The notes below the pieces were generated by a model. That model searched no databases and was not told the origin of the DNA. It was given only the letters and a program-made list of their open reading frames with translations. The translations under genes were made by a program, and so were the position numbers. This document shows, one piece after another, positions 1 to 8,626 of a DNA stretch of 64,000 bases. How positions within the stretch are numbered: the first letter of the stretch is position 1; the number at the start of each line of letters is the position of its first letter. This DNA comes from DATBSL01 sp963729875 (lineage in GTDB: Bacteria > Acidobacteriota > Vicinamibacteria > Fen-336): contig CAVSPR010000007.1 in assembly GCA_963729875.1 (NCBI GenBank), positions 372,001-436,000 of the forward strand, read 5' to 3'.

Positions 1-2
1 GC

Positions 3-1484
3 CTCATCGGCTACGTCGCCGTCGGCTCGCTGCTCGGGAGGGTGCTCGGAGACAGCAGCTACGGCCAGCTCGCGATCTTCAACGAGGTCGTGCGCCTGGT
101 GCTCGACTCCTACGTCGAGCCGGTGAACGTGGAGCGCGCCATGGCCGGGGCCCGGCTCGGCATGTCGGACGCCCTCGACGGGGACAGCGGCTACCTCGAC
201 CCCGAGGAGCTCCGCCTGTACCAGCAGCCCCCGCGTGAGGACGAAGCCGAAGTCGGCCTCGTCCTCACCCGCCGCTTCTCGTTCGTCATGGTGGTGGCCG
301 CGCGCCCCGGCTCGCCCGCGGAGAAGGCGGGGCTGCGGCCCGGGGACCTCGTCAAGACGATCGACGAGCACCACACCCGTCCGATGCCGGCGGTCGTGGC
401 GGAGCGGCTGCTCCGCGGCGCGCCGGGGTCCTCGGTGAAGCTGGGCGTCCTGCGCGCGGGGGCCGAGCCCTTCGACGTGACAGTGGTACGCGAGCGGGTC
501 CTGCCCGCGCCGCCGCAGGGGCGCCTGCTCGAGGCGGGGACTGGCTACGTCAAGGTCGGCGACTTCACCCCGGCGACGGCGGAAGACGTGCGCACGCAGG
601 TCGAGGTTCTCAAGCGTGGGGGCGCGACGCGCCTGCTGCTCGACTTGCGGGGAGCGGCCTGGGGCTCGCCCGCCGACGGGGCCCGGGTGGCGGAGCTCTT
701 CCTCCGGGGCGGGCTGGTGGCGAAGCTCGTGGGCCGCAGGGCCGAGGAGCAGCTGCTGCAGGCCGACGCTGCGCGCTGCGTGTGGAGCGGGCCGCTGGCC
801 GTGCTCGTCGACAACGGCACGGCCGGACCGGGCGAGATCGTGGCGGCAGCCCTCCTCGACGCCGACCGGGCCAAGCTGGTGGGAGAGCACACGTTCGGCC
901 GGGCCGCGACCTCGAAGACGGTGCCTCTGCCCGAGGGAGGCCTCGTCCTCACCGTGGCGAAGTACATGTCCCCGAAGGGCACCTCGATCCACGGCACGGG
1001 CCTCGCGCCCTCGGTCCCGGTGTCGGCGGAGCGCGACGAGGACGAGGACCTGCCGGAGGGCGTCACGCCGCCGGACCGGATCCTCGAGAAGGCGCTGGAG
1101 GTCGTGAAGGAGCGCCGGCGAGGCGCCGGCCGCTCGGGCTGCGAGCGCACCCGCGTCCTGAGGCCCTTTCCGGGAGCGAATCGCGGCCAGCGGCGGGCCG
1201 GCACCTTCATCGCCTCGCCCGTGTGCGGGTTGAAGGCGGCCCGGGGCTTCCGCCGGCTGACGAGAAACGTCCCGAAGTCCACGAGCTTCACCGGCTCTCC
1301 CCTTTTCAAGGAGCGGGCGATGTGCTCGAGGACCCCGTCGAGAGCGCGCAGGACGTCGGCCTTGGTGAGGCCGGTGTCCCGCGCGACCCGGGCGACGAGG
1401 TCGGCCTTGTTCAAGGGCCCCCCTACGGCAGGATCTCGAGCGGCGACTCCTGGACGAGGTCCTTCTTCGCGAGCTTGTCCGTGA
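3..1484 (+). CDS. S41 (C-terminal processing) peptidase-like protein, probably catalytically inactive; 5' end outside window
   Basis: The reading frame is already open at base 3 and begins inside a hydrophobic segment, so an N-terminal membrane anchor lies to the left. A PDZ domain follows (about 235-490, with SPAEKAGLRPGDLV), then the S41 core to about 1125. In active family members the catalytic Ser sits in xASASE and the Lys in FGKG. Here the matching stretches are GTAGPGE (Ser site is Gly, codon 825-827) and FGRA (Lys site is Arg, codon 900-902). Both catalytic residues are therefore absent, and a scaffold or peptide-binding role is more likely than proteolysis (inference). Family similarity ends near 1125, but the frame stays open to 1484, running antisense through the HU-like gene and into the end of the GWxTD gene. 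The true end is uncertain. Confidence 0.75.
   Translation, partial: LIGYVAVGSLLGRVLGDSSYGQLAIFNEVVRLVLDSYVEPVNVERAMAGARLGMSDALDGDSGYLDPEELRLYQQPPREDEAEVGLVLTRRFSFVMVVAARPGSPAEKAGLRPGDLVKTIDEHHTRPMPAVVAERLLRGAPGSSVKLGVLRAGAEPFDVTVVRERVLPAPPQGRLLEAGTGYVKVGDFTPATAEDVRTQVEVLKRGGATRLLLDLRGAAWGSPADGARVAELFLRGGLVAKLVGRRAEEQLLQADAARCVWSGPLAVLVDNGTAGPGEIVAAALLDADRAKLVGEHTFGRAATSKTVPLPEGGLVLTVAKYMSPKGTSIHGTGLAPSVPVSAERDEDEDLPEGVTPPDRILEKALEVVKERRRGAGRSGCERTRVLRPFPGANRGQRRAGTFIASPVCGLKAARGFRRLTRNVPKSTSFTGSPLFKERAMCSRTPSRARRTSALVRPVSRATRATRSALFKGPPTAGSRAATPGRGPSSRACP
1114..1130. terminator. GC-rich hairpin at the S41/HU convergence
   Basis: GCCGGCG and CGCCGGC form a perfect 7-bp stem around a 3-base AGG loop, exactly where the S41 domain and the oppositely oriented HU-like domain should both end. 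There is no T-run on either side, so it is at best a weak or factor-assisted bidirectional terminator. Confidence 0.3.
1148..1414 (-). CDS. HU/IHF-family DNA-binding protein
   Basis: Starting from a TTG codon at 1414, about 89 codons read as a typical HU/IHF protein. It opens NKADLVARVARDTGLTKAD, and has the VKLVDFGTFLV core, the DNA-binding arm with FNPHTGEAMKVPA, and an end near FAPGKGLRTRV, matching the usual 90-residue length. It lies 8 bp after the stop of the upstream GWxTD gene with a G-rich ribosome-binding site, so the two are probably co-transcribed. Oddity: no stop codon follows the HU domain. The frame stays open antisense to the S41 gene until a TAG at 545-547. Either the protein carries a long basic tail or one base is wrong near 1100-1150. 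The coordinates given cover the recognisable domain only. Automated calling may have missed this gene because of the overlap. Confidence 0.7.
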
Positions 1485-2865
1485 CCTTCAGCTGGACCAC
1501 GTACTGCCCCGGCTCGTAGTTCGAGAGAGGGATGGGCCCGACCGACGAGCCGGAGAATTCGGTCTCCATCTGGGTCGAGGGCGCCTTTGCCACCGGCGTC
1601 TTGCCGTTCTTCAGGATGCTGACGACCGCGGTCGCGTCGGCCTTGCCCGTCGCCGGGTCGAGCCGAAGGTCGTACACCTGGTAGAAGAACTCGACCTGCT
1701 CGGACTTGTGGGCGCGGCCGGCGAAAACGGGGATGAGCCGCACCTTGGCGAGCTCGAAGGCCGCGAAGGGGTGCGCCGGGTCCGCGTCGCCCGGCGGCAT
1801 GTCCTCGATCGTCCGCAGGATGATCACGGAGCTCGTCGAGGGCTGCTTGCTCATCGTGCCGTCCGCCGCCGTCTCGACCCTCGCGAGGTCCGGCACCTCG
1901 ACCTCGGCGGTGGCGAGCGAGGCCTTGCCGCCTTTGACGTCCACCGCCCCGGCCTTGAGCGTGTACTTTCCCGTCTTCAGGCCCAGCTTGAACGAGGCGA
2001 GGAAGGCGCCGTCTGCGCCCACCGGGACGCTCATCGTCTGCTCCGTCCAGCCGGCCTCCTTGCCGTCCGCGGCCAGGGCACTCGCCGCGACGGACAACTG
2101 GACCGACTTCGCGCCACCGCTCTCCTGAACGGCGAGGCCCGCCGCCTCCCCGCGCACGAGACCCAGCAGCGCCGTTCCACCGTCCGCGACCTTGAGGTAC
2201 GAGATCGCCAGGGCGGTGGGGAAGTCCTGCCGGGGCTGCCGGAAGAGCGCCCGAGCGGCGGTGTCCCTCGGCAGGAGGTCGGCGAGCTTCGTGAGGTGGC
2301 CGTCCTTGCCCTTGCGGTAGTCGATGTTGGGCTGGATCACCTTCCCCGAGGCCACCCGGTCGAGCTGCGCGGAGAAGCCGACCGGGGCCCGGCACTCGGC
2401 GTCGAACGCGATCACCGCCTGGCCCCCCTGGAAGGTCTGGCCCGGCCGGTCCTTGTACGTCCAGGTCTGCGCCGAGACGAGGCCCGCGCCCGGCTCCTGC
2501 TGTATCTCGTCGGGCTTGCCGAGGAAGATGAAGGTCCGGCCGCAGTCCGTGGACGAGCCCGGCACGCCCGCCACGCGGTAGCGCTGGTCGACGTCGGCCT
2601 TGATCTTCAGGTACTCGGCCTCGTACTCGTTCTCCGGCGTGGCGAGGTCGGGGTCTCGCCGCGCCCAGAAGATCTTCTGGAACTCCAGCCGGTCGCTCTT
2701 GTCCTTGAGGCTCCTGTAGGTCTTCTCTTCGTCCTGGAGCATCAGGGGTCGAACGCCCTCGAGCCAGCTCTTGTCGTCCTTGTCCAGTTTCTGGGCAGAG
2801 ACGAGGGCGGGGGACAGGGCGGACAAGGCCAGCACGATCAGGGAACGGCACGACCGGTTGCGCAT
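1423..2865 (-). CDS. GWxTD-domain secreted protein
   Basis: 480 residues with an N-terminal signal peptide (MRNRSCRSLIVLALSALSPA, cleavage near VSAQ). The first third matches the GWxTD domain: the WLEGVRPLM region, FWARRDPD, the YEAEYLKIKADVDQRY stretch and TFIFLGKPDE. The rest looks like beta-rich repeats that may pack as Ig-like folds. The family is typical of Acidobacteriota, Bacteroidota and Chlorobi, and its function is unknown. The ATG at 2865 was chosen over an upstream in-frame start because it has an AAGGAG ribosome-binding site and starts a signal peptide. It is followed after 8 bp by the HU-like gene. Confidence 0.8.
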   Translation of the reverse strand: MRNRSCRSLIVLALSALSPALVSAQKLDKDDKSWLEGVRPLMLQDEEKTYRSLKDKSDRLEFQKIFWARRDPDLATPENEYEAEYLKIKADVDQRYRVAGVPGSSTDCGRTFIFLGKPDEIQQEPGAGLVSAQTWTYKDRPGQTFQGGQAVIAFDAECRAPVGFSAQLDRVASGKVIQPNIDYRKGKDGHLTKLADLLPRDTAARALFRQPRQDFPTALAISYLKVADGGTALLGLVRGEAAGLAVQESGGAKSVQLSVAASALAADGKEAGWTEQTMSVPVGADGAFLASFKLGLKTGKYTLKAGAVDVKGGKASLATAEVEVPDLARVETAADGTMSKQPSTSSVIILRTIEDMPPGDADPAHPFAAFELAKVRLIPVFAGRAHKSEQVEFFYQVYDLRLDPATGKADATAVVSILKNGKTPVAKAPSTQMETEFSGSSVGPIPLSNYEPGQYVVQLKVTDKLAKKDLVQESPLEILP

Positions 2866-2896
2866 CGCGGGGTCTCCTTGCTTCTTCGAGCAACTG

Positions 2897-2925
2897 ATTT
2901 TACGCGCGGCGGGGCCCGGCCACAA
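2897..2925 (-). promoter_or_regulatory. Candidate promoter of the GWxTD gene
   Basis: On the minus strand TTGTGG (2925-2920), a 17-base spacer and TAAAAT (2902-2897) precede the ATG at 2865, giving a leader of about 24 bases that holds AAGGAG. The -35 is a poor match; the -10 is good and is the AT-richest spot in the gap. Confidence 0.4.
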
Positions 2926-2966
2926 AGGGCATCCACTCTCGGGAACGACCCCTGCTGGCACGGTCC

Positions 2967-4007
2967 GTGCTAGTCTTCGCCCTCGTGCGTTCTCGTGTCC
3001 CCTCGATTCCGGCCGCGGCGGCACTGGCGGCCACGCTGGCGATTGCAGTGGCGCCGCCCCTGTCGGCCGCTCCGCGCCGGGCACGCCGCGCTTCCCGCCC
3101 CGCGCTGCCCCAGGTCATCCTGCCCGCGACCGCGTCGGCGTGGGACGTGGCGGTCGGCCAGGCGGCGCGCACCGCCCTCGGCCGCGCGCAGGGAGCGGTG
3201 GTGGCGATGGACCCCCTCTCCGGTCGCGTCCACGCGCTTGTCAATCCCGCGCTCGGCCTGCAGCGGGCCTTCCAGCCCTGCTCGGTCTTCAAGATCGTCG
3301 TGGGGATCGCCGGCCTGTCGGAGGGCGTGATCACGCCGGACACCGTCTACCACTGCCGCAAGGGCTGCTGGAACTGGGCCGGTCACGGGGCGATCGACCT
3401 GCGCCGCGCGCTGGCCGTCTCGTGCAACCCCTACTTCGAGTGGGTCGGGGAGCAGCTCGGCTACGAGAAGGTCCGGCGCTACGCCCACCTGCTCGGCCTG
3501 GGCGAGCCCTCCGGGATCAACCTGACCGGCGAGACGGCGGGCGTCGTGCCGACCTTCGTGAGGCCGGACGCCGTCGGCCACCTCTCGAGCCACGCGGCGG
3601 GCATTGAGACCTCTGCCGTGCAGCTCGCGGTCCTCATCTCCGCCACCGTCAACGGCGGGGTGATCGTGCGGCCCCAGGTGAGCGGCCCGGAGGGGTTCTC
3701 TCCGAGCGAGCGCTGGCGGCTCCCGGTGGAGACCCGCCTCGAGGGTCTCGCCGCCGGCTTCATGGCCGCCGTCAACGAGGGCAGCGCGTCCGCGGCCTTC
3801 GACGCCGAGGTGGCGGTGGCCGGCAAGACGGGGACCTGCTCGCAGCTGGGCTGGTTCGCGTCGTACGCCCCGGCGGACCGGCCCGAGCTCGTGGTGGTGG
3901 TGTTCCTGAGACACGGCAGCGGCCACGGCGCTTCCGCCGTGGCCGGCCGCATCTTCCGCGAGCTGTTCGGCAGCGGATCCGGTGCAACGAGCGCCGGCAT
4001 GCCCTAG
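2967..4007 (+). CDS. Penicillin-binding protein transpeptidase domain protein (serine acyl-enzyme, class D-like)
   Basis: 346 residues as drawn, or 340 if translation starts at the GTG at 2985, which is the likelier start (see the -10 element just upstream). A short signal peptide leads directly to a stand-alone transpeptidase domain with all three active-site motifs: S106-V-F-K109 (CSVFKI), S152-C-N and K287-T-G. It lacks the N-terminal pedestal of PBP2/FtsI. Such single-domain proteins are periplasmic and act on peptidoglycan cross-links, or behave as class D beta-lactamase relatives. The sequence does not decide between these. Its stop shares the tetranucleotide CTAG with the stop of the convergent PEGA gene. 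Confidence 0.8.
   Translation: MLVFALVRSRVPSIPAAAALAATLAIAVAPPLSAAPRRARRASRPALPQVILPATASAWDVAVGQAARTALGRAQGAVVAMDPLSGRVHALVNPALGLQRAFQPCSVFKIVVGIAGLSEGVITPDTVYHCRKGCWNWAGHGAIDLRRALAVSCNPYFEWVGEQLGYEKVRRYAHLLGLGEPSGINLTGETAGVVPTFVRPDAVGHLSSHAAGIETSAVQLAVLISATVNGGVIVRPQVSGPEGFSPSERWRLPVETRLEGLAAGFMAAVNEGSASAAFDAEVAVAGKTGTCSQLGWFASYAPADRPELVVVVFLRHGSGHGASAVAGRIFRELFGSGSGATSAGMP
2968..2976 (+). promoter_or_regulatory. Extended -10 element before the transpeptidase gene
   Basis: TGC-TAGTCT lies 8 bases before an in-frame GTG at 2985. If used, transcription would start at or next to that GTG, making the message leaderless and the GTG at 2967 too early. No clear -35 is present. Confidence 0.35.
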
Positions 4008-5020
4008 GCCGACGGCCGCTCCAGCTCGATCCGCAGCTCGGTCGCCTCGCCGGGGGCGATGTCCGCCTCGCGATCCACGGTCTTGAACCCGGGCCGCACG
4101 ACCTCGATCCGGTGCCGCCCGGGCGCGAGCTTGAGCTCCGATGCCTCGCGGGCCGAGCCCCGGAAGGCACCGTCGACGTAGACGGACGCGTCCGCGGGCT
4201 CCACGCTGAGCTTGAGCCAGCCGCCGACGGCGACCAGGTCGTCCGCCGCCGCGCGCGACTCGCTCTCCTTCCAGCGCTGCTCCTGCTCCGCCTCGCGGCT
4301 GGCTTCGCTCTCGCGCACGTCCTTCGCCAGGTCCTCGAAGGTCTCGCCCGGGCCCTTCTCCATGTCGTAGTGCAGCTTCACCGTGGCCTCGGGGGCCACG
4401 TACAGCCTCACGCGGTGGGTCTTGTACCCCTCGAGCTTGAGCGCGATCTCGTGCCGGCCCGGCGAGACGCTGAGCCGCTGGAAGAGCCCGTCGAAATCGT
4501 CGACCGTGCCGGCGTAGTAACCGTCCACGTAGACGCGGGCCTCGGAGGGGTCCACGAGCACGCGGACCGAGCCGCTCTCGCGCTGGACGTAGTGGTACAC
4601 CGTGCCGCCGCCCCAGCCCCAGGGATAACCGTAGTAGCCCCCGTACCAGCCGTAGGAGCCGTAGGGCCACCACGCACCCCAGTAGCCCGGGTAGTACCAG
4701 CCGCCGCCCCAGCCCGGGTAGCCGGGATAGCTGGGGTAGCCGGGGTAGTAGCCGCCGGACCCACCGTGCCCCGTCCCTGCCTGCGGGTGTCGTCGCGCGG
4801 CGGTCGAAGGTGCGCCGGAGCTCGAGCCAGGGCTGTAGCCGGGGCTCGACTGCGAGCCGCCGCTCCCGCTCGACGAGACGCCGGGCGAAGGATGGCTGCC
4901 CCCACCGCCGGAGGAGCCACCGCTGCCGCCGCCGCGGGGGACCGCGTGGTCCTGTGCCTGGAGAGCCGGCGCGAGCGCGAGGCTCGCCGCCAGGATCAGA
5001 AACGTCGGCCGAGCTGTCAT
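4004..5020 (-). CDS. Secreted protein with low-complexity Gly/Tyr/Trp region and two PEGA domains
   Basis: 338 residues. The ATG at 5020 follows a GGAGG site and starts a signal peptide (MTARPTFLILAASLALAPAL, then QAQ). Next come a Gly/Ser-rich region and a striking Gly-Tyr-Pro-Trp-rich region (about residues 85-140, repeats such as YPGYPSYPGYPGWGGG). PEGA domain 1 follows (GSVRVLVDPSEARVYVDG), then a charged linker and PEGA domain 2 (GWLKLSVEPADASVYVDG). PEGA domains are surface beta-sandwiches of unclear ligand. The aromatic low-complexity block suggests cell-wall or envelope association (inference). Confidence 0.8.
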   Translation of the reverse strand: MTARPTFLILAASLALAPALQAQDHAVPRGGGSGGSSGGGGSHPSPGVSSSGSGGSQSSPGYSPGSSSGAPSTAARRHPQAGTGHGGSGGYYPGYPSYPGYPGWGGGWYYPGYWGAWWPYGSYGWYGGYYGYPWGWGGGTVYHYVQRESGSVRVLVDPSEARVYVDGYYAGTVDDFDGLFQRLSVSPGRHEIALKLEGYKTHRVRLYVAPEATVKLHYDMEKGPGETFEDLAKDVRESEASREAEQEQRWKESESRAAADDLVAVGGWLKLSVEPADASVYVDGAFRGSAREASELKLAPGRHRIEVVRPGFKTVDREADIAPGEATELRIELERPSA

Positions 5021-5207
5021 CGAGGCCTCCGTGGTCTTACGGCAACCGACGCCCATCGTCCTTGCAACGCGCATGCCCGTCAGGTCCGATCGGCCGCGGG
5101 CCCCAAGCCCTTCAGCGAGAGCATGTTGCCGGTTCGGCCCGGGACGCTCGGCGCGGCTGGGCGTCCCCGCGAAGGGACACGCCGCGTCGCCCTTCGGACA
5201 CTCCCCC

Positions 5208-5215
5208 TATATACT
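5208..5215 (+). promoter_or_regulatory. -10-like element before lpxB
   Basis: TATATACT ends 8 bases before the GTG start at 5224. The wording TATACT-CCTCCTGC-GTG closely resembles TATACC-GCCTCCTGC-ATG at mtgA (14978-14995). This spacing predicts a leaderless or nearly leaderless message. Confidence 0.35.
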
Positions 5216-5223
5216 CCTCCTGC

Positions 5224-6372
5224 GTGAGCACCCCGTCCAGAGCGTCCGCGCACACGAGGGTGCTCGTCTCCTGCGGGGAGCCCTCGGGCGACCTCTACGC
5301 CGGCGATCTCGTCCGCCAGCTTCGCGAAACCGCAGGTGAGCTCGAGATCTTCGGCCTCGGCGGAGACCGGGTCGAGGCCGAGGGCGGACGGCTCATCGCC
5401 CACGTCCGCGACCTGGCCGTGGTGGGGCTGCTGGAGGTGCTCCGCCACCTGCGCCACCTGCGAGCGGTCTTTCGATCGGTTCTGGTAGAGGTGGACCGCG
5501 AGCGCCCCGCCGTCGCGGTGCTCGTGGACTACGCCGACTTCAACCTCCGGTTGGCACGCGAGCTCAAGAAGCGCGGCGTGCCCGTCGTGTACTACGTCTC
5601 GCCCCAGGTCTGGGCGTGGCGACGCGGCCGGGTGCGGGCGATCCGGGATCGCGTCGCGCACGTCGCGGTGATCTTTCCCTTCGAGGAGCCGCTCTACCGC
5701 GCGGCCGGGGTGCCGGTGACCTTCGTCGGCCACCCGCTCGTCGATCTCGCGCGGCCCGCGACCGACCGGGTCGCGTTCCTCGCCGGGCTGGGACTGGACG
5801 CCGCGCGCCCCGTCCTGGCCGTGCTGCCTGGCAGCCGGTACCAGGAGGTGGCGCACAACCTCCCCCCCATCGCCGGTGCCCTGCGGCTCGTTCGGCAGCG
5901 CCGACCCGACGTACAGTTCGCTCTCGCCGTGGCCCCGAGCCTCGACCCTCGGGTCTTCGAGCGGGAGTTGGCGGGCCTGCCCGTCACGCGCGTCGCAGGT
6001 CAGACCCACGCGCTCCTGAGCACCGCCTCGGCAGGAATCGTCGCGTCCGGGACGGCGACGGTCGAGGCGGCACTCATGGACCTGCCCATGGTGGTCGTGT
6101 ACCGCCTCTCCGCCCTCACGTACGCGTTGGGGCGGCCGTTCGTCAGCGTGCCGCACTACGCCATGGCCAACCTCATCGCCGGCCGTGAGGTCGTCAAGGA
6201 GCTGATCCAGGACGATTTCAGCTCAGGTGCAGTGGCTCGCGAGGCGCTGGCGCTGCTCGAGGACCCCGTGCGGCGTGAGGCGGTCCGGAATGGCCTCCGC
6301 GAGGTCCGGGATCGGCTGGGCCCCCCCGGAGCGTCCGCCCGGGCGGCGGCAATCGTCGCCCGCTTCTTCTGA
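5224..6372 (+). CDS. lpxB: Lipid-A-disaccharide synthase
   Basis: 382 residues, the usual length for LpxB. It joins UDP-2,3-diacylglucosamine to lipid X to form the beta-1,6 disaccharide of lipid A at the inner membrane. Family marks: SCGEPSGDLYAGDL near the N-terminus, YYVSPQVWAWRRGR, the FVGHPLVD loop, LPGSRYQEV and the ASGTATVEAAL segment. The GTG at 5224 was chosen because homology begins within ten codons. It stands alone, away from other lpx genes, and shows that the organism makes lipid A. Confidence 0.93.
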   Translation: MSTPSRASAHTRVLVSCGEPSGDLYAGDLVRQLRETAGELEIFGLGGDRVEAEGGRLIAHVRDLAVVGLLEVLRHLRHLRAVFRSVLVEVDRERPAVAVLVDYADFNLRLARELKKRGVPVVYYVSPQVWAWRRGRVRAIRDRVAHVAVIFPFEEPLYRAAGVPVTFVGHPLVDLARPATDRVAFLAGLGLDAARPVLAVLPGSRYQEVAHNLPPIAGALRLVRQRRPDVQFALAVAPSLDPRVFERELAGLPVTRVAGQTHALLSTASAGIVASGTATVEAALMDLPMVVVYRLSALTYALGRPFVSVPHYAMANLIAGREVVKELIQDDFSSGAVAREALALLEDPVRREAVRNGLREVRDRLGPPGASARAAAIVARFF

Positions 6373-6389
6373 TTCTCGATCAAAAAATC

Positions 6390-6419
6390 TTGACAGCAGG
6401 ATGGCTTATGTGTGACCTT
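6390..6419 (+). promoter_or_regulatory. Promoter of first Cys-rich lipoprotein gene
   Basis: TTGACA (6390-6395), an 18-base spacer ending in TGT, then GACCTT (6414-6419). The ATG is at 6452, preceded by AAGGGA, so this copy has a leader. The same arrangement recurs before the two downstream paralogues (7198 and 7892). The -10 lacks the usual first T. Confidence 0.5.
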
Positions 6420-6451
6420 CTGATGTGAATTCTAGGCGGAAGGGAACACGA

Positions 6452-7180
<729 letters not shown>

Positions 7181-7197
7181 GACCGCGCACACCGGCC

Positions 7198-7227
7198 TTG
7201 ACAGCGCTCTGCGTCCCATGTGACCGT
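7198..7227 (+). promoter_or_regulatory. Promoter of second Cys-rich lipoprotein gene
   Basis: TTGACA (7198-7203), an 18-base spacer ending in TGT and GACCGT (7222-7227). The GTG start at 7234 is only 6 bases further on, so the message should be leaderless. Confidence 0.5.
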
Positions 7228-7233
7228 GGCCGC

Positions 7234-7884
7234 GTGAGGCGAGCTCGGGACGCGAAGGCCGGGGCTGGGCTCGTCGCGCTCTGCCTCCTGGCGTATGCCT
7301 GCGGCTCTCTCAACCAGGAGACGCCGACACAGCCGGAACCCTCGCCGCAGGCCGTGGCGCCCGCTCCGTCTCCGACGGCGAACCCGCAACCGACCCCGAC
7401 TCCGGTCCTCGGCGGCCCCGCTCCAGCGGCCACGCCGACGCCCGCGGGCTCCCCGCAGCCGAGCCCGTCCACGGCCCCGGCCGAGGGCGCGGGCGGGTGC
7501 GGCAACCCCGTCCCGCCCGCCCTCTCCGCGATCAACGCGAAGGTCCACCTTCGGGGCGGCGATCGGTGGGTGCTCGACTCGACGCCCCTGGTCACGGACG
7601 CCGTGTTCTGCGCGAAGATCGGCTTCCCCGACCGCTCGACGTGCCCCGTCCGTCCCGAGGGCCACCCGGAGCGCTCCGCCTGCGAGCTCTACGTGACGGG
7701 CCGCGCCACCGACACCGGCCGCCCCGGCCCGACGTGGTACGTCGGCGGAAGCCTCTGCACGGGGCGGGCCAGCGGCTGCGAGAACCACCCCGACAACCAG
7801 TACCAGCTCATGGTCTGGACGGGAGGGCTGTACCGGGCCTGCGGCAAGAACGGCGTCTGCGGCGAAGTCACCGTCGACAAGTAG
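7234..7884 (+). CDS. Pro-rich lipoprotein with eight-Cys domain, paralogue 2
   Basis: 216 residues from a GTG at 7234, the only start that places a lipoprotein signal (LCLLAYAC) near the N-terminus. A Pro/Ala-rich stalk follows, less regular than in paralogue 1, then the same eight-Cys domain: RWVLDSTP, CAKIGFPDR, CPVRPEG, DTGRPGPTW, CENHPDNQYQ and NGVCGEVTVDK. It starts 53 bp after paralogue 1 with its own promoter, so it need not be co-transcribed. No ribosome-binding site is visible. Function unknown. Confidence 0.75.
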   Translation: MRRARDAKAGAGLVALCLLAYACGSLNQETPTQPEPSPQAVAPAPSPTANPQPTPTPVLGGPAPAATPTPAGSPQPSPSTAPAEGAGGCGNPVPPALSAINAKVHLRGGDRWVLDSTPLVTDAVFCAKIGFPDRSTCPVRPEGHPERSACELYVTGRATDTGRPGPTWYVGGSLCTGRASGCENHPDNQYQLMVWTGGLYRACGKNGVCGEVTVDK

Positions 7885-7891
7885 CCGCCCC

Positions 7892-7920
7892 TTGACAGGG
7901 CGGGCCGGCTGTGTGAGCGT
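7892..7920 (+). promoter_or_regulatory. Promoter of third Cys-rich lipoprotein gene
   Basis: TTGACA (7892-7897), a 17-base spacer ending in TGT and GAGCGT (7915-7920). ATG at 7928 follows after 7 bases, again predicting a leaderless message. Confidence 0.5.
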
Positions 7921-7927
7921 CCGTGCC

Positions 7928-8575
7928 ATGCCGCGTGCGCGCACGATGCGGGTTCTGTCCGCCGTCGTCCTCGCCGCAGGCTTGTCCGGGGTCTCGTGCG
8001 GCGACGGGGGAAAGGCCCCCACCACAGCCCCGGGCACCCCAAACGCGGCCGCCTTCATCCCGACGGCACCCGCACCCCAGCCGACACCGACGCCCACCCC
8101 GGGCACGACCCCCGACGTCGATCCGCTCCCCGCGGTACCGGGCGGCGGGGGTGACAAGGGCGGCACCCCGTCCCCCGGCTGCGGCGACCCCGTTCCTCCG
8201 CCCGTCTCGAGGATCAACGTCAAGCTCCATGGGAGGCAGGATGATCGCGCCATCCTCGACTCCACGCCGCTCGTCGGTCCGGATGTCGTCTACTGCCGGA
8301 AGATAGGCTACGACGACGGCCGCGCGTTCTGCCCCGTGCGCCCCGAGGGGCACCCCGAGCGGCAGGCGTGCGAGACCGCGCGCGTGGGACGGGCGTCCGA
8401 CACCGGGCGCCCCGGTCCCACGTGGTCGGCGAACGGCAAGCGCTGCGGCGGACCCGACGGCGAGACCTGGTGCCTGAATCACCAAGACAACCAGTACCTG
8501 GTCTTCGCCCATGGCCCTGGGACGTTCCGCGCCTGCGCCGCGAGCGGGGTGTGCGGAGAGGTCACCCTCCAGTGA
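7928..8575 (+). CDS. Pro-rich lipoprotein with eight-Cys domain, paralogue 3
   Basis: 215 residues from the ATG at 7928; an internal ATG at 7946 is also possible. The signal ends in LSGVSC. A shorter Pro/Thr and Gly-rich linker leads to the conserved domain: AILDSTPLV, CRKIGYDD, CPVRPEGHPE, DTGRPGPTW, CLNHQDNQYL and SGVCGEVTLQ, with all eight Cys kept. It is the most diverged copy (CLNH for CENH, no final DK). Stalk length falls from copy 1 to copy 3 while the domain stays constant, consistent with duplication followed by stalk change. Confidence 0.75.
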   Translation: MPRARTMRVLSAVVLAAGLSGVSCGDGGKAPTTAPGTPNAAAFIPTAPAPQPTPTPTPGTTPDVDPLPAVPGGGGDKGGTPSPGCGDPVPPPVSRINVKLHGRQDDRAILDSTPLVGPDVVYCRKIGYDDGRAFCPVRPEGHPERQACETARVGRASDTGRPGPTWSANGKRCGGPDGETWCLNHQDNQYLVFAHGPGTFRACAASGVCGEVTLQ

Positions 8576-8580
8576 CTCGG

Positions 8581-8589
8581 TGCTAGAAT
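8581..8589 (+). promoter_or_regulatory. Extended -10 element before the receiver gene
   Basis: TGC-TAGAAT, 37 bases before the ATG at 8627. The same nine bases occur before the GGDEF gene (22188-22180, minus strand). No clear -35 is visible. Confidence 0.4.
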
Positions 8590-8626
8590 CCCGGCCACTG
8601 CGCTCCACTCCCGGCCGGAGGGGTTG

